A DNA stretch of 64,000 nucleotides from Galaxea fascicularis (taxonomy: Eukaryota; Cnidaria; Anthozoa; Scleractinia; Euphylliidae): NCBI GenBank assembly GCA_948470475.1, contig OX419344.1, positions 21,067,225 through 21,131,224 of the forward strand, in the 5' to 3' direction. Shown here in pieces: positions 45,418-58,179 of this stretch; positions within the stretch are counted from its first letter, which is position 1; each line of letters starts with the position of its first letter. Made by a program: the position numbers and the translations under genes. The notes below the pieces were generated by a model. That model was not told the origin of the DNA. It saw only the letters and a list, made by a program, of their open reading frames with translations, and made no database searches.

Positions 45418-47014
45418 AAACTATTATTCCTTACACATTTAAGGGTTTTTTTTATTTAAGCAGGTCAATTTAAGGAAGAAAATTGCTAATGCATCATCAT
45501 TCCGGAAGAACTGAAAATCTGGGATCCACTATTTTTGAAGGGTCATATTTGCAACTCTGAGGGGTATATACATATATAAGTGAAAAATTTGCATTAAACT
45601 TTCTCTACAAACATGTGAATTTTTTAGCGATAAACTTATTCAGTATAAATTAAAATTAATCATGATATTAAGTAACACTTATTCACAAACCAAAAATATA
45701 GCCGAAAATTAACGGCTAAATTATCTGTCAGCCGAATAAATGTGTACCTCGATTTAGTCGTTGATTTACAGCTAAATTTTTCCTTTGTACTAAATGTTCT
45801 GAATAAGTTTTTGGCTAATTTTTTGTTATATATGTAGAATGCATTTGTTGCAAAATTCGCCGTTATCTAAATTTTCAGAGTAAAGGAAAACTCGTCTTAG
45901 CTACCTCAATTTTTCAAACTTTTCTGGGAAAACTGACATGCCCCTAGACCCCCCAAAAAAATCTCACTCTTTGGCAATAAATCAACCCGAGAGCTCTGTT
46001 AACGTGATTATTACAACTCACTTCAGAACGTTAGTGTTTACATTTGGAGTAAAACGTTTTGAATCTTACCTAAGTTGCTCTCTGGCTTATCGTTTAATTA
46101 GTTTAGTAAAATAAATGTAGCTTAAGTGCGGATATCTGAAATACGCGGTCTATATGCTTTTAGATTTAGCGCGTTTTATGGACAGTGGTTTAGCCGTCAT
46201 TAGTATAATTCGATTGTTTGATTTTAATATCTCTGCATCATGGAATTCGTAATTTTATAGAACTTTGAACTTTTATTATTAATTATATCTATTTCTATTT
46301 CTTTTCGTAAGGTTAAGTTATTTTTACTTTTAAGAATTTGTAAATGAATTTGATAGTTTTAGCATCATGTTAACTGTTAAAGTGTCACCTTTTTTAATGT
46401 AACTTAGGGCTACCATGATGTATTCATTGTCAGTTTAGTTCATGTAATTGTAATGTAAGGCAAAGGTTGTGAAAAATAAATTCTTATTAGTTTAGAAATA
46501 TGTATTGCGATCATGCAATTATATGGTAAACCGGGGGGTACTTCTCGGAATTCTTGGTAGGGGTGTGCCGCTCGGTTCTCCAAATCCTGACCCTATTTCA
46601 GACCTGAAACATTCCATTTTCCATACCCGTTTTCAGATCTGAAGTTGCCGAAACTTGGCATCTTTGTTGGTTTTTCGTCTTTGCTCCGAGAGACGAGAGA
46701 TTTTTCTCCGGGGGAGCAGAAATACTTAAATTACAGGCAGCAAAACGCATATCGTTACGTCAACGGCGCATCCTCGCACAGATAGGTCTGGGTGTGCTCG
46801 GACGGGGCAACTACTGACTAACGATTTGTAAGCCTGTGCAGAAGCCTTGGCCTGTGGCAGGCCCCTGGCAGGCCCTTGATCACCAGACCCAGGCCCAGAC
46901 CGGTTTTCGCTTGCCTGCCTCCACTGACGGTTCACTGACGATGTTTTGATTTGGGTCTGTGTGGACTTCCTTCCCCTCTCCGTACGTGCTTTACAACCTA
47001 CGGAAAAATAGCAT
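45418..47014. other. Spacer between ML duplicates and transporter-like gene
   Basis: AT-rich. A short piece at about 46535-46720 contains GGGGGGTACTTCTCGG and TTTGCTCCGAGAGACGAGAG, the latter resembling the SINE core at 54570. No exon is supported. The region above 47015 should hold the promoter of the transporter-like gene. Confidence 0.35.
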
Positions 47015-49271
47015 ATGTCAATCCCAGAACACACTGCAGACCCCCATGATGATGATCCAGAGGAACGCCAAACAGATGAAGACAAGTTCCTTTCGGATAA
47101 CGTAGAACTGCGAAGCTCGTCAGTTCACTCCAATCCTAAAAACAGGTGGATGGCTCTAGGATATCTTCTGTGTTGTAAGTTTCTTCAGCTTTTTATCTTC
47201 TCAGTCTTTTCGAAACGTCTCTAACTTCATCACTCCTGCAAAGATTACGTGCGTACGCTTTGTACGTACTTGTCTGCAGTTTCTCTGGAAACGTCTTCTC
47301 TGTAAACAGGTGTCTTGTTTGTGTGCCTAGTGAATCTTAAAAAACAACAAGAGTTCTGACTCTGTTGTCTTTTTTTGTGTGCAAATTCTAGACATTTTTA
47401 ACTGTTGTCATTCTTGGTTATTTGTGAACGAACGAATTAATGTGCATTGCAACTATTTAAAAATTTAAGCTCATGTTTTGCATAATTTATTTTTGAGGTA
47501 TTTCCAAATAACACGCTTTCTTGTAGGATTCTTTTGGTTAATTGAAATTTTTTAGCCTTCTTCATGTCAGTGATTTTGAAACTTTTAACTCAAAATTATT
47601 AAATAAAATTGTTTGTATGTTAATTAGCCCTGCTGGTCTCATTTTAGAACAAATATTCTTTAAATTTTGCACATCCTAGCGATGCTAGTCGTAAAGCTCA
47701 TTAGCAATTAAAAACAAAAGATTGTTTTGTTTGGCTGCCATTATGAAAAAGGTCTAGGAACCTGGTACACCTGTTTAATAGTTTCATGTGTCCTGCACAC
47801 TTTTGCAACTCTCTCTTCCACAGGGTTCTTGCCTTTTCATTGTTTAGTTCAAACAGAGGCTGATAGAAATTCCAGAAGAATGTGAAAAAGTTGTCAAAAA
47901 TGTATTGGTACTGGCAACAGTAGAGCATGTATACAGCATCCATCAGTATTAAAATGAATGTGTTGGCCACTGGCACAATATTCAATACACTATGGGTTAG
48001 ATCTCCAGAAGGTTGTGTCGTTATCAGTATATACCATAAAATAATGATATGCACAGATCTGGTGCTGGTCTTTGTGACATTAAATGGCACTTGAAGGAAT
48101 AAATAATAGGGCTGGGAGCAGGGTTGGACATTAGCACTTGCCAGCTCGCCCAGGTGAGTGTCTAAAGAATTGGACGAGCACAAATCATTGATCACTCACC
48201 CATTTGGCGAGTGTGATTTTCGTCGTGAAGAAATTATTTAAATAATAAATTACAAAATAATTTTGCCGAGAAAATCCCTAAACATAAATTTTCCATTTCT
48301 ATTTTGCAAAGTTTTAAATTCCGAACTGTCTAATAAATTGGGAGGCAAGCTGACTGAAAAGTCTCTTTTATGCAATTGATCAAGGAACAACCAATGTTTA
48401 CCTTTGCTAGGGCATGAATGCACTTACAACTGTGATTGCCAATTATCTTTTTAAATAAGTTGAAGCTTGACTTTCAGCACTTTCAGAGTGTCCAACGGTC
48501 ATAAAACCTGTTTTGTAATATTAAAATTACTTGATGTATATAATTTCTTTCTTTTAAAGACTTTGTTACTGTCGCTGCCATCTTGGGGACAGGGGCATCA
48601 CGTAAGTGCACTAATAACCCTTTAAACCGTAAGATCAAAATTTTAATTCTCATTTGTTGCCCCTAAACATTTCCTATAGAAGTAGTAGGGAGAAGTTGGT
48701 TAAATATCAAGAAAATTCATCTTGTGTGATCATGTCCTTAATTCTTGTGACCACTCTGTTTTATAAAGCACTCAATTATTACAAGGAGAAATTTGATGCT
48801 GATCACTCATATGATTTATAGCCAGTGTCTTCTCACCAATACATTTTTAAGGAACCAGGAGTTGCCATGTTTGTTGTGTTGTACACATATACAAGACGAT
48901 CTGGCCTGCAAATAGTTTCAGCTAGTCTAGGCGGGTCAGTAGAAATACTAAGACAAATTCTAAAATGTATAAATTGAAAGAGGAAAAGAAACAAGAGGGG
49001 AAAATTGTTAAACGAATATAGTAACAAAAGGGTTAAGAATACAAGGATTAAAGGATTCTAACGATAAATGATACATGTGGTAAATGTGGAGATGTTACAG
49101 TCTGCATACGTGTATACTGTAAATACACAAAGATTTTGGTATTATCAACGGAGTTGATAAATGTAAATTGACCACTGTAAAGGGATTCTTTAGCTTTTAG
49201 AATCCCTGTACGGTGGTCAATTTACATTTATCAACTCTGTTGATAATACCAAAATCTTTGTGTACTACTTC

Positions 49272-49307
<36 letters not shown>

Positions 49308-52300
49308 CCCCCTTTATTCAATTACTGTAAATACAGTCTCTACATGTATTTAGAGCCCCGAGGAGCTTGTTTTCTTTCATGCATGCAGGGCTGTCATTAA
49401 GAGCCAGGGGGCAGGGATTTTCCCCTGGTATTTTGAGTTATTAATCCCTGGCTACTTTGATATAAAACCAGCATGTTGTCTTCACTACAGCAACTCAAAT
49501 CCCCGGCTATTTTTTGTAAATCCCCACCGACTTAAAAAAATAGTGACAGCCCTGTGCATGTGAGTGTGTGTGTAAGGGAAGTGGGGGGGGGGGGGAGGGG
49601 GAGGGTTTTATTCAATTTGGTAAAATTAATACATTATATAGTTATGAAATGGAGTACCAGCAACAAAGGAAGAGAAGTATTTTATTCTTAGTAAGGAACT
49701 ACTAGATGGCAAAGTGGAAAAGTTGAAGCATGAAAAATTGGAATTCATGCAGCTGAAGGTCAAGAAAATCTTAATGGAACTCATGGTTTATACATTGTAT
49801 TTACAGTGTATGTGCTTTGTATGGCCCCCTCCTCTTTCCCCTTTTCCCATTGTGGAAAAAATTGAAAAAGGGGTCTTCATTTAAAAACAAAAATGAATTT
49901 GTTTAAAACTATCTGAATTCATACTCAGGTAATGATATTGAGAGCTCATTTGCAATTAACTCTGTTTTGAATTCATACATGCAGAGTTACCTGTGGTGCT
50001 TTCACAGTCAGGATTCCTTCCGTTTGTTGTTGTTTTTCTACTTGAAGCTTTGAAACAGGTACATCACACGTCTGAACTTTCTGCTTGGAACCTCTCAGTG
50101 TTATTCTTTTAGAGCTCTGTCAATGCCTATTATTTGATAGCTCTCACCTAGACCTTTCAATGAATAAAATCAATGCAAGTCTCCTCTTGCAAGTACATGT
50201 AATATTGTCATCCCTAACACCAGTATTCATGTCTATAATTCTCGTCTGTATGTGCAATTTATTTCGTACTGGTTATACATTGGAGGGAATTTTTCTTTTT
50301 GATATCAACATGCATATTCTTTCCCCTGTTTTTACTGTATTTCATTTGGTACAAGTTAAGAGAATTTGTTTCAAAATCAAAAGATTTCGTCATTGGTGAT
50401 GGTAACCTTTAGTCTAGACTTGTACCTTAAAAAAAAATAATAAGGTACATTTTGAGGGCATAAGGGGTGAAAGAAGTTGAGCTGATGCTTTGGGGAGAAG
50501 AAAGATGGTTGCTTGGCCCCTAAGGGGGGTTATAAAGGGTTAGGAGAATAGTATTGGTTGAGTTCATTATTTGCAAGTTAATGAACCATGCCAGAGGTGA
50601 TGACCATATGAGAGTGTTCTAAGGGTTGGGAACTAATGGGTTATTGAATGAAAATGACTGCCATAAATTGGTTGATTTCTTTTATCTAAAGGCTTTTCCC
50701 AGAGAAGCTTTCAATTCCCTGCTAGCAGAGGCTCCTTTTACATTATTTTGAAACAGGAAGAAAAGAAGACTGCTTGAGTTGCAGTGTTTCCTGTTGAGTA
50801 TCTGCCAGCATTGCCCAGCAACCAAACAACTTTTGCATGTGATTTCTACCAACGGTCAAAACAAGCATATGCAGTGTCATCACAGGCTCAGTATCAGTCA
50901 GCAGATAATTCCAAAATGCATGCGTGCAGTGTACTTAATGGAAACCTGTTTGAAAAACAGGTTTACTTCATCCACAATCTTGGATGGCAGTTAGATCAAA
51001 CATTTCTACAAGCTAGAGCGGAGTCTCCTTTTCCTCCCATCTTAAAATAATGAAAAAGGAGAGTCTGCTAGCAGGGAAAGAGAAGCTCTTAACCTTTGAA
51101 ATCCTGGTATCCGAGCTTTCGCATTTAGTACAAAAACTAAAATTGTTGGGTTGTCAAAAGGCAAAAATAAGTTGTCACAGGCCAGGGACCAGCGGGCACC
51201 GCTAGACCATGCTGTCTTCTTGTTAGGCAAATTATTTTATCTGAGCAAGGAGTGGGAACCTCAAAATCCAAAGTAAAGTGAAGATCAATTTTTTGAAAAA
51301 GCGTGCTCTTGACATCTGAACTATTCAGGCTTGCTCTTAGTGCATAATTATTGTTTCTTCTTTTAATTATTGTCCAATTGATTATGCAGATTTTGGTGGT
51401 ATTATATGTTGTTGAGCTCTTACAGAGAGGATATCTGGTTAAACAACAGGAACTTCTTGAAACAAGTGTAAGTATCATGTGCTGTCCCAATCTAATAAGT
51501 TAGTTATAAGTTAGGTCTACCTCAAAGGTTCCAAAAGTAGTTAACCCCTAGAATAGTTTTGATCATTAAGTTGCATTTGTTTTTTTTACCAGAAGAGCAC
51601 CTTAAATAATAGTTGAGCATCAGCTTTCATTGCAAAATGTCCTACAAGACAGCACAGATTAACAAAATCATTATCTTCACAGTCTGAATTATAACAGATT
51701 GGCTAAATTGGTAGCCTTTTTGTCTCCATCGTTTTTTATCTCTTGGATGATTAGCCCTGGCACTGCTAGTGTTGTTGGGAAACTCTTGTTTGGAGACTTT
51801 TTTCTATTGATTATGGAGTTTAGTTTTGAGGGGACTCAATTGGGGACTTAATTTTTGTGTTTCAATGCAGAATATTTTATTTAATAAACATGACACAATA
51901 AGATTAAAGAAACCCTACAACTAGGAATTTTTAAAACAGCTCAGCCCTTTGTGACAAAACAAGTTAAGTACATGGTAGATCAGAAAGGTCAAGATTTCAA
52001 AAGGCACATGTCGGGAGACCCCTAAAACATCTTTATTGACCCTGACTGACTTTGAAAGTTAACTGGAACCACTGACTTATGTTTTTGGAGCGCATGCAGG
52101 GGTGTCATTAATTGAAGAATTAGGTGGGTATAGGATCCTTAGTAGATGGGTACCCCTGAGATTTCTTTGGTTTGCCCTTTTAGCTTAACAGCAAATTGGT
52201 GGGTACTGTGTTCATAGTGTACAGGTGCCAGTACCTGGGTCATAGCTTCTAAGAACAACCCTGGATGAGTGTAGCTGTGAGCATTGTTTGCTTCTGGGAT

Positions 52301-54701
52301 TTGTGAAAGAGATGGTGAAAGGGTGGTGCAATCTGAGATGGATTTGTATAACTGCACACAGAAGTTTTAATTTATATTGGCTTTTCATTTAGTTTCCCAG
52401 AGATGAAGATGTTCTCCTCAATGATATAGGAAATGACTCTGAGGAAGAAGAAAAAATTAACAGACCAGAGATGGAAATGGAGGTCATGAATGAAAATGAG
52501 CCATGTATGTACGACGCGGGTGACTGATTTCTTTCAGCAAAGAAGCACAATCACTTTCATCTTTCACTTTACTTGCTTCAAACATCAGGCAAACATATGC
52601 TAATTTCATGTCAAATCTAGACCTTTAAATAAAAATAGGTCCGCAATGCGTACATGTGTGGCTTACTAGCCTATGTGACAGGTGCTCGACTCTTGTGGAC
52701 AAATCAATAAATCAGATAGTGCCATAATGTGGCTACACACTTCGTGTGAAACCACAGCAAATTTAGTATAGAATGTAGAATTACATTTCTGACATGATAG
52801 CAAGTCTGTATGCCAAAATAGAGATATTTGTTATTCTACAGCGTAAGGGCAAGTTGTCGCCTACATCAAGTTCTTTAACTGTGTTGTTTATCATGATTCA
52901 TTCCTTCAACTGCTCTGCCAATGTCAGTTTAGCTTTATATAGTTACTTTACTTAAGACTGTGGCTTATTAGACCCACAAGACTCTCAGGACCCCCTCCCC
53001 TATGGAATTTCCAATCACCGGGGGTGGAGGACATATGGTGCATATTTTCTGGAGCCACACGACCTTTTTAAAATGTGTTACTTACATAGTGAATCACTGT
53101 GGTAGTGGAGTTGGTGTTTTTGTAACGGGTCATTCATTTCGCAGGCAACCTGGCTGGACCTGCATTTCCTCCACCTGGGAGCCTGGATACCAAACAAAGT
53201 TATCCCAGTCTTTATATGCTAGCAGATCTCTTCCTGGACAGTGGTCTTAAACACCTCTTTCAAGTGCTGATACTTTTCATGTTGTAAGTTGATGTCAAAT
53301 CATTATTAATAATAATATCATCAGCATTGCACCGGTATTGCGAGGTCACATTGAAATCCTGAATTTTTTTTTTCAGGTTTCTTTATGCAATTGCATAAAT
53401 TGCATACACAACTGTGAGGATCAGTCTTAATTCATTTGATTTTAATAGTATCATTATTAATAATTGAAAGCCTGTTGCTTAATTGCCACCTGTCGTGAGT
53501 ATTTTTTGCTCAAAACTGTCATTGTCAATTGGGGAAAAAAACTCGTGAAACCAATTTCTTTCTTCAGAGGAGGAAAAATTAGTTTCTGGGTTATGCAAAA
53601 ACAACACAACACACTGCACATGTAATTGGGTCACCTTTTTTGTCAAATTTGACAATGCACTATGCAAACTGAACTATTAGCTGTCAAACCTTGTCCTTTC
53701 TATCCAAGTACTATTAATTACAGCTGCTAAACACTGGTTTGTTGACTTCCTTTTTTGTTTTTAGTGTTTCCATTCTCATCAACTCTACAATAGCAGCAGG
53801 TGAAGCTTGTACTCAGCTGCTTGATCTTAAGTGAGTTTGCTGTGATCAGCTGGACATTATTTTATTTATAAATTATGGTAACGAATCATGTTCTGTATGA
53901 AAAGATGTGCACTTGAGATCAAGGAAAAAGTCCTAGTGGGCAGGCAGAATGTGCAGTAGTTTTTTTTTACTCAAAAGAGCACCATTTAATTAGGAACACA
54001 AGAAGGTTTAATAATACACTGTAATATTGAAGCTGGGCTTGGTGCAAAATGGGCATAAGTGACAATTTGACCTAAAATTTCAAGTATCCTGAAATTCGCC
54101 CTTCTTTGGCGTACAAACTGGTTGGTGAGTAAAAGCTGATATTATAGCAGGGTGCCCACAGAGTGTCACATCTTAGTGAAATAAGGGGTGACAGCAGACT
54201 GTGTTTATTTTATTAAGATAATATATTCTGTTGTTGTTTTTTTTGCAGTACAAGGTGGACACTCGTGGTATTTGTGTGTAGCTGTGCATTTCTGATCATC
54301 TTTGTTAATTCCTGTGTTATACCTTTTGTGTCACTGCTGACATTTCTTGATGCCTGCCTTCTTGTCATTGTCACTGTAAGTAATGGCTTGTCATCAGTTT
54401 TACACTAAACAGTCATGCAGTCCTGGACTATTGGCTTCTTGGGGGAGCAGGGTTGGCGCAGTGGTGAGAGCGTTCGCCTTCCACCAATGTGGCCCGGGTT
54501 CGATTCCCGGACTCGACGTCATAAGTGGGCTGAGTTTGTTGGTTCTCTACTCTGCTCCGAGAGGTTTTTCTCTGGGTACTCCGGTTTTCCCCTCTCCTCA
54601 AAAACCAACATTTGATTTAATTTAGAGTTTATTTGATTTACAGTCTCCCCAATTAGTAGAGCACTCGTGTTCAGCTAGAACGATTTGAGACTTAAATAAA
54701 G

Positions 54702-54754
<53 letters not shown>

Positions 54755-56206
54755 TCCAATGTATAGAAGACAAGATCTGTTACCTCTCTCACTAAAGATG
54801 TATGACTCTGTCAATATCTATATCCAGGCCCTTGCCAAATAATTATCACCAATACAGTTAAGTTGTACCTGGATTGTGCAAGTCATTTATCTCTTGTGCT
54901 GCTGTCCAGCTCCTCACAACTTGAACTGACTCATTTGTCTTTCTTGAAGTCTTTTAATAATACAGGGTTAATTGTTACTTTACTTATAGTACAGGCAACA
55001 AAATTACTCAATTCTGATTGGTCGAGAGTAGTATACAATTAATCCCAAATAGTACTGCATAGGAGTACCTATTAGGTTTCCATAACAATGATGCTTGAGC
55101 ACAGACAAAGGTTGCAAATTTGAACGTTTTGATGTGTGAAATTTAACAAAAGGTCTCACAAGTTGCCATGATGTCTTGAATGATTTGTTGGACTAATTAC
55201 TTATCAGAATATACTATAATTTACAAGTTGCGTGACAGCTCATGCAATCAGTAGTTTTGTTGAGTGTACTATAAATAAAAAATCACACAACCTCCTCGTA
55301 CCATTCATGATTACCTAGGTACTCGTGATTTTGAAAGTTCTCAAATTGCACTCACCTAAAAGCTCAAGCTATTAATCCTGAATAATATTATTGTACTCGA
55401 GGTCATGCGATTTCCAATACTAGTTCTGTTGCAATAATGATTATTGTTAGTAAATGCTAAATTATTAGTAATGAAAAGATTATGGCTATGATTGCTAATT
55501 GTGAAATTACTGAATTGTAGTCTTGAAGTGATCCATATAAGCTTCACGTGTGTGGTTGACTAATCCATGATAGCAACTAAAATAATAATGTACTGGCAGC
55601 TCTAATGTATCAGTTAAGAATAGTGTCTTAATGACCCTCTCTTTTTAGGCATGCAGCAAAATATTTATGGAGAGGAGTTTGAATCACAATCATATTCAAA
55701 GTGAATTCAAGCACATTGGTCAGCCTTTTGTCTGGAGTACCTTAGCTACTGGTAAATATTTCGTAAATAGTTTGATATTTCATACTGCAACTCTGCTGTC
55801 TTCACCTCCTCCTCCTGTGCAAAAGTAGAGTGGAGAATACCCCCATCTTGGTGAAGTTCAATGGCATCTACATCCTAAGCATTCATCCATTCTTCATTTG
55901 TTTGTTGGTAGTTTCTTTTTCCCGCTGGACTAAGTCAGGCTCCCATGCAATCATTTTCAGGGGAGTCAAAATTTCATTTTCTCTCAACACATTAAAAATA
56001 TATCTCCCCCTACATTCCACTCCATGGTACCCTTGGGTTACATCAGTGTGATGAGGGCCTCAGAATATGTGATACTTGTTGCTGGGCTGAGGGAAGTTTA
56101 CCAACAATACAAAATAAATTATATGTTTCCTTTATTTTGTCTTACAGGACTTGTTGTGAATATTCTTCCAGTGCTTTTTGCAAAGGTTAAGCCTTCAAAT
56201 TCTCAG
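47015..56206 (+). CDS. Amino-acid-transporter-like (AAAP/Aa_trans superfamily) membrane protein, 3' exons not found
   Basis: Ten exons keep phase: 47015-47174, 48560-48601, 49985-50058, 51390-51467, 52393-52504, 53145-53283, 53765-53830, 54249-54375, 55649-55751 and 56148-56206, giving 320 residues without a stop. After an acidic cytosolic N-terminus (about 40 residues, DPHDDDPEERQTDED) come helix 1 with an unwound ILGTG motif (YFVTVAAILGTGASQLP), helix 2 (SGFLPFVVVFLLEAL) and helix 3 (ILVVLYVVELLQRGY). An acidic loop (NDSEEEEKINRPEMEMEV) follows, then helices around LFQVLILFMFVSILINSTIAA, WTLVVFVCSCAFLIIFVNS, FVSLLTFLDACLLVIV and WSTLATGLVVNILPVLFAKV. Helix 1 and the LxxSGF step match SLC32/36/38-type transporters. 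About a third of an eleven-helix protein is missing; it must lie in unrecognised exons or past the window. The substrate is unknown. Introns host several elements and a SINE. Confidence 0.78.
49128..49322. mobile_element. 195-bp hairpin-plus-tail element with 13-bp target duplication, second copy
   Basis: TACTGTAAATACA flanks both sides (49115-49127, 49323-49335). The hairpin comes first (arms CACAAAGATTTTGGTATT ... AATACCAAAATCTTTGTG, about 62 bp with small mismatches) and then a tail of about 57 nt (CGACGCAGCACCACAG). Read on the minus strand, the tail word TGTGGTGCTGCGTCGG aligns with TGTTGTGCCGCGTAG of the element at 37336-37527, and AATGTAAATTGACCACT aligns with AGTGTAAATTAAAGTGC in its arm. 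It lies in an intron of the transporter-like gene. Confidence 0.88.
49387..49553. mobile_element. 167-bp foldback element
   Basis: AGGGCTGTCATTAA at the left and, inverted, AGGGCTGTCACTA at the right; both arms continue with GG-rich CCCCGG/CCCTGG and GGATTT words. GCATG occurs on both sides, but a firm target duplication is not clear. Confidence 0.7.
50701..51089. mobile_element. About 390-bp element with inverted CCCTGCTAGCAGA ends
   Basis: The left arm AGAAGCTTTCAATTCCCTGC followed by TAGCAGAGGCTCCTTTTACATTATTTT pairs with the inverted right arm AGAGCTTCTCTTTCCCTGC, TAGCAGACTCTCC, CATTATTTT. No coding content. Lies in a transporter-gene intron. Confidence 0.7.
53322..53420 (+). mobile_element. 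SINE 3' fragment, same family as 32728-32835
   Basis: GCACCGGTATTGCGAGGTCA, then GAAATCCTGAATTTTTTTTT, CAGGTTTCTTTATGCAATTG and CACAACTGTGAGGATC parallel the 32728-32835 copy word for word. A few bases of the box B region are deleted. Confidence 0.68.
54436..54750 (+). mobile_element. tRNA-derived SINE with (ATT)n tail
   Basis: A box A (TGGCGCAGTGGTGAGAG, from 54454) and box B (GGTTCGATTCC, 54497-54507) give the tRNA-like pol III head. The body contains CTGCTCCGAGAGGTTTTTCT and ACTCCGGTTTTCCCCTCTCC, a core I associate tentatively with a deeply conserved SINE domain shared among metazoans. It ends in AATAAAGTTGTTATT followed by about 15 ATT units. The tRNA cloverleaf is not intact, so this is not a functional tRNA gene. 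It lies in an intron of the transporter-like gene, same strand. Confidence 0.9.
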
Positions 56207-56592
56207 GTACATCATGCTCCTTGCTTATAAGTAATGGTCATTAATGTTGTCACAGTAAATGTTGTTGCTTACTGCCAAGTATACTGAGGCTTTTAATGTG
56301 TTCCATTGCTCAGCTCCCATAAATTAAGTTACCTAGCTGGCTTTAAATTCAGGGTAGCTCTGGCAATTACAATACAATACAATACATTACATTTTCTTAG
56401 CCTTCCCCAAGGAGATTTTCAAGACTTATTTACAATACTTTTTGGGGACTTTTTTCCAGACTGAATGGTGCAATTTACAAATCATTTTAGAGAAGTCATA
56501 GATGCCCCAAGGTCAGCACTAGGGGTAGTCACAGCCAGGGTTCGTTACGTCCCTAGTGGTTCTTCAACATCCCACAGAATTAATTGTGGAGT

Positions 56593-57115
56593 CCCTTACA
56601 AAAACATCCCTATTTTATTTCTATTTTATAGCTATTTTAATGCTATCACACCTATTTTAACCCTATTTTAATTTTTCAGAGTTATATTTTATTACTATTT
56701 TCCATGATAAGGAAAATAGAGCATCTATTTTGTAGGTGTTTTATTTCTATTTTAACCCTATTTTAAAAATACATGAAAAGCAGTGGTGTATTTTATCACT
56801 ATTTTCTCACAACAAACCAAAAAATAGCCCGTAAAATAGACTATTTTAATCCTAATGTAAATTTAAAAACCATAGTATTGCCTTATAAAATAGTAATAAA
56901 ATATACTGTTTTTCTGCTATTTTTCCATTCAGTAAAGGTTTCAGGTCTGTTCCTTCGCAAAATATACATAAAATAGGCTACTAAAATCCTTTTTGATGTG
57001 GATCAGTCAAACACTCCATGCAAAACAGCTTTAAAATATACTATTTTATCCCTATTTTTTGAGTTAGATTTTCCATTGCAAACTAGGTTTAAAATAGTAT
57101 ATTTTAATACTATTT
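56593..57115. repeat. Degenerate CTATTTTA-unit repeat, copy 1
   Basis: About 25 irregularly spaced CTATTTTA/CTATTTTT words on the plus strand give way, from about 56815, to mixed inverted words (AAAATAG). It starts with CCCTTACAAAAACATCCCTA, a boundary also seen, inverted, at the right end of 62935-63445 (CCCTTACGAAAATAGTGCC). Confidence 0.78.
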
Positions 57116-58179
57116 TCTGAACAAAATATTGTAAGTTGATTGAGATTTCAAAGTTATCTAACAAAATGTCATGTTCTCTTTTTCTTTCGAAAACTAGTCT
57201 TATGTTGTAAATGGTAAAATTCAACTTCCTTTTTTTAATGCAAAGTGACCACAAGATGTTTTAGTGGAAGACAACTTGGAATTGAGACCACTTTTTACTC
57301 AAATGTTAGCAGTTAGAATATTGCTCATGGGTGACAGAGCACTACACATGTGCGTATTTATGCCTGCACTGTTCATCCTTTAGTCCCATTCAATTCTGTT
57401 TGCCAAATGGCAAACAAAAAGTCTGTTTGAAACAGAGACCAGCATACACTTTTCCAAAATGCAGTCCAGAAGCACTGCAATAATTTTGGCTGTCTCTTCA
57501 ACCCAATGGATGTGTCTGATTACAGTGATCCCCTTCAGACCTGGTAATTGATCTTGATGCTCAACCATAGTTTTAACTAAAGCAAAGTAGCTACATACAT
57601 TCAAGCTGGCATTCACAGTGTGTAATGTTACAGGTTGCCAGTTGGCACTTGTACTGAACTTTCACATAATTGAGGATGTAGCCATATCTTGACCGTGTCT
57701 TCCCAGAGAAATAGATGGTGAAATTGTTTCTTGCAGTTACTCTTTTGTACATGTAGCTCTGACTGTGATTTAATGAGCAGAAGAAATAAATGCCAAACGG
57801 GGTAATTTTAATTCAGTGAAAAAGTGTGTAATCATGCAATAATTGAACGAGGGAAATGAAAAGAGAAATTAACATAGGAACACATAGTATGCGATGGATA
57901 TATGTGGCTACATGGTGATTAAAACTCGGTATCTATTTAACAAGTTCTTATACTGTAAGAGCAAAATCTTGATCACTTACTCTCTTTTGGTATTCAGCAT
58001 TCTTTTGTGGGAGCAGTTTTTTAAGTCAGATGTTTGGTGGGCCGGGTATTCTGCAATCTAGCCCAATCAACAAAAAGCTAGGGCTTTCAGCCCACATGAA
58101 GAAAGGCGCAGCAGATTCCTCACTTTTTCAACCCTCCACCTCCACTGATTCAGTACCTCTAAATGTAGATTTGTTCTTC

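Noticed and set aside
47701..48195. 164-codon open frame on the minus strand inside a transporter-gene intron
   Set aside because: No resemblance to a known protein, AT-rich codon use like its surroundings, and no splice or promoter context. It could be an old element remnant but is not supportable.
49580..49610. Long G-run, possible regulatory G-quadruplex
   Set aside because: Simple G-run in an intron; similar runs occur throughout the window (8550-8700, 18683, 21955, 23610), so it is not distinctive.
54450..54520. tRNA gene
   Set aside because: Box A and box B are present, but the acceptor and anticodon arms do not pair, and the sequence continues into a SINE body and (ATT)n tail.
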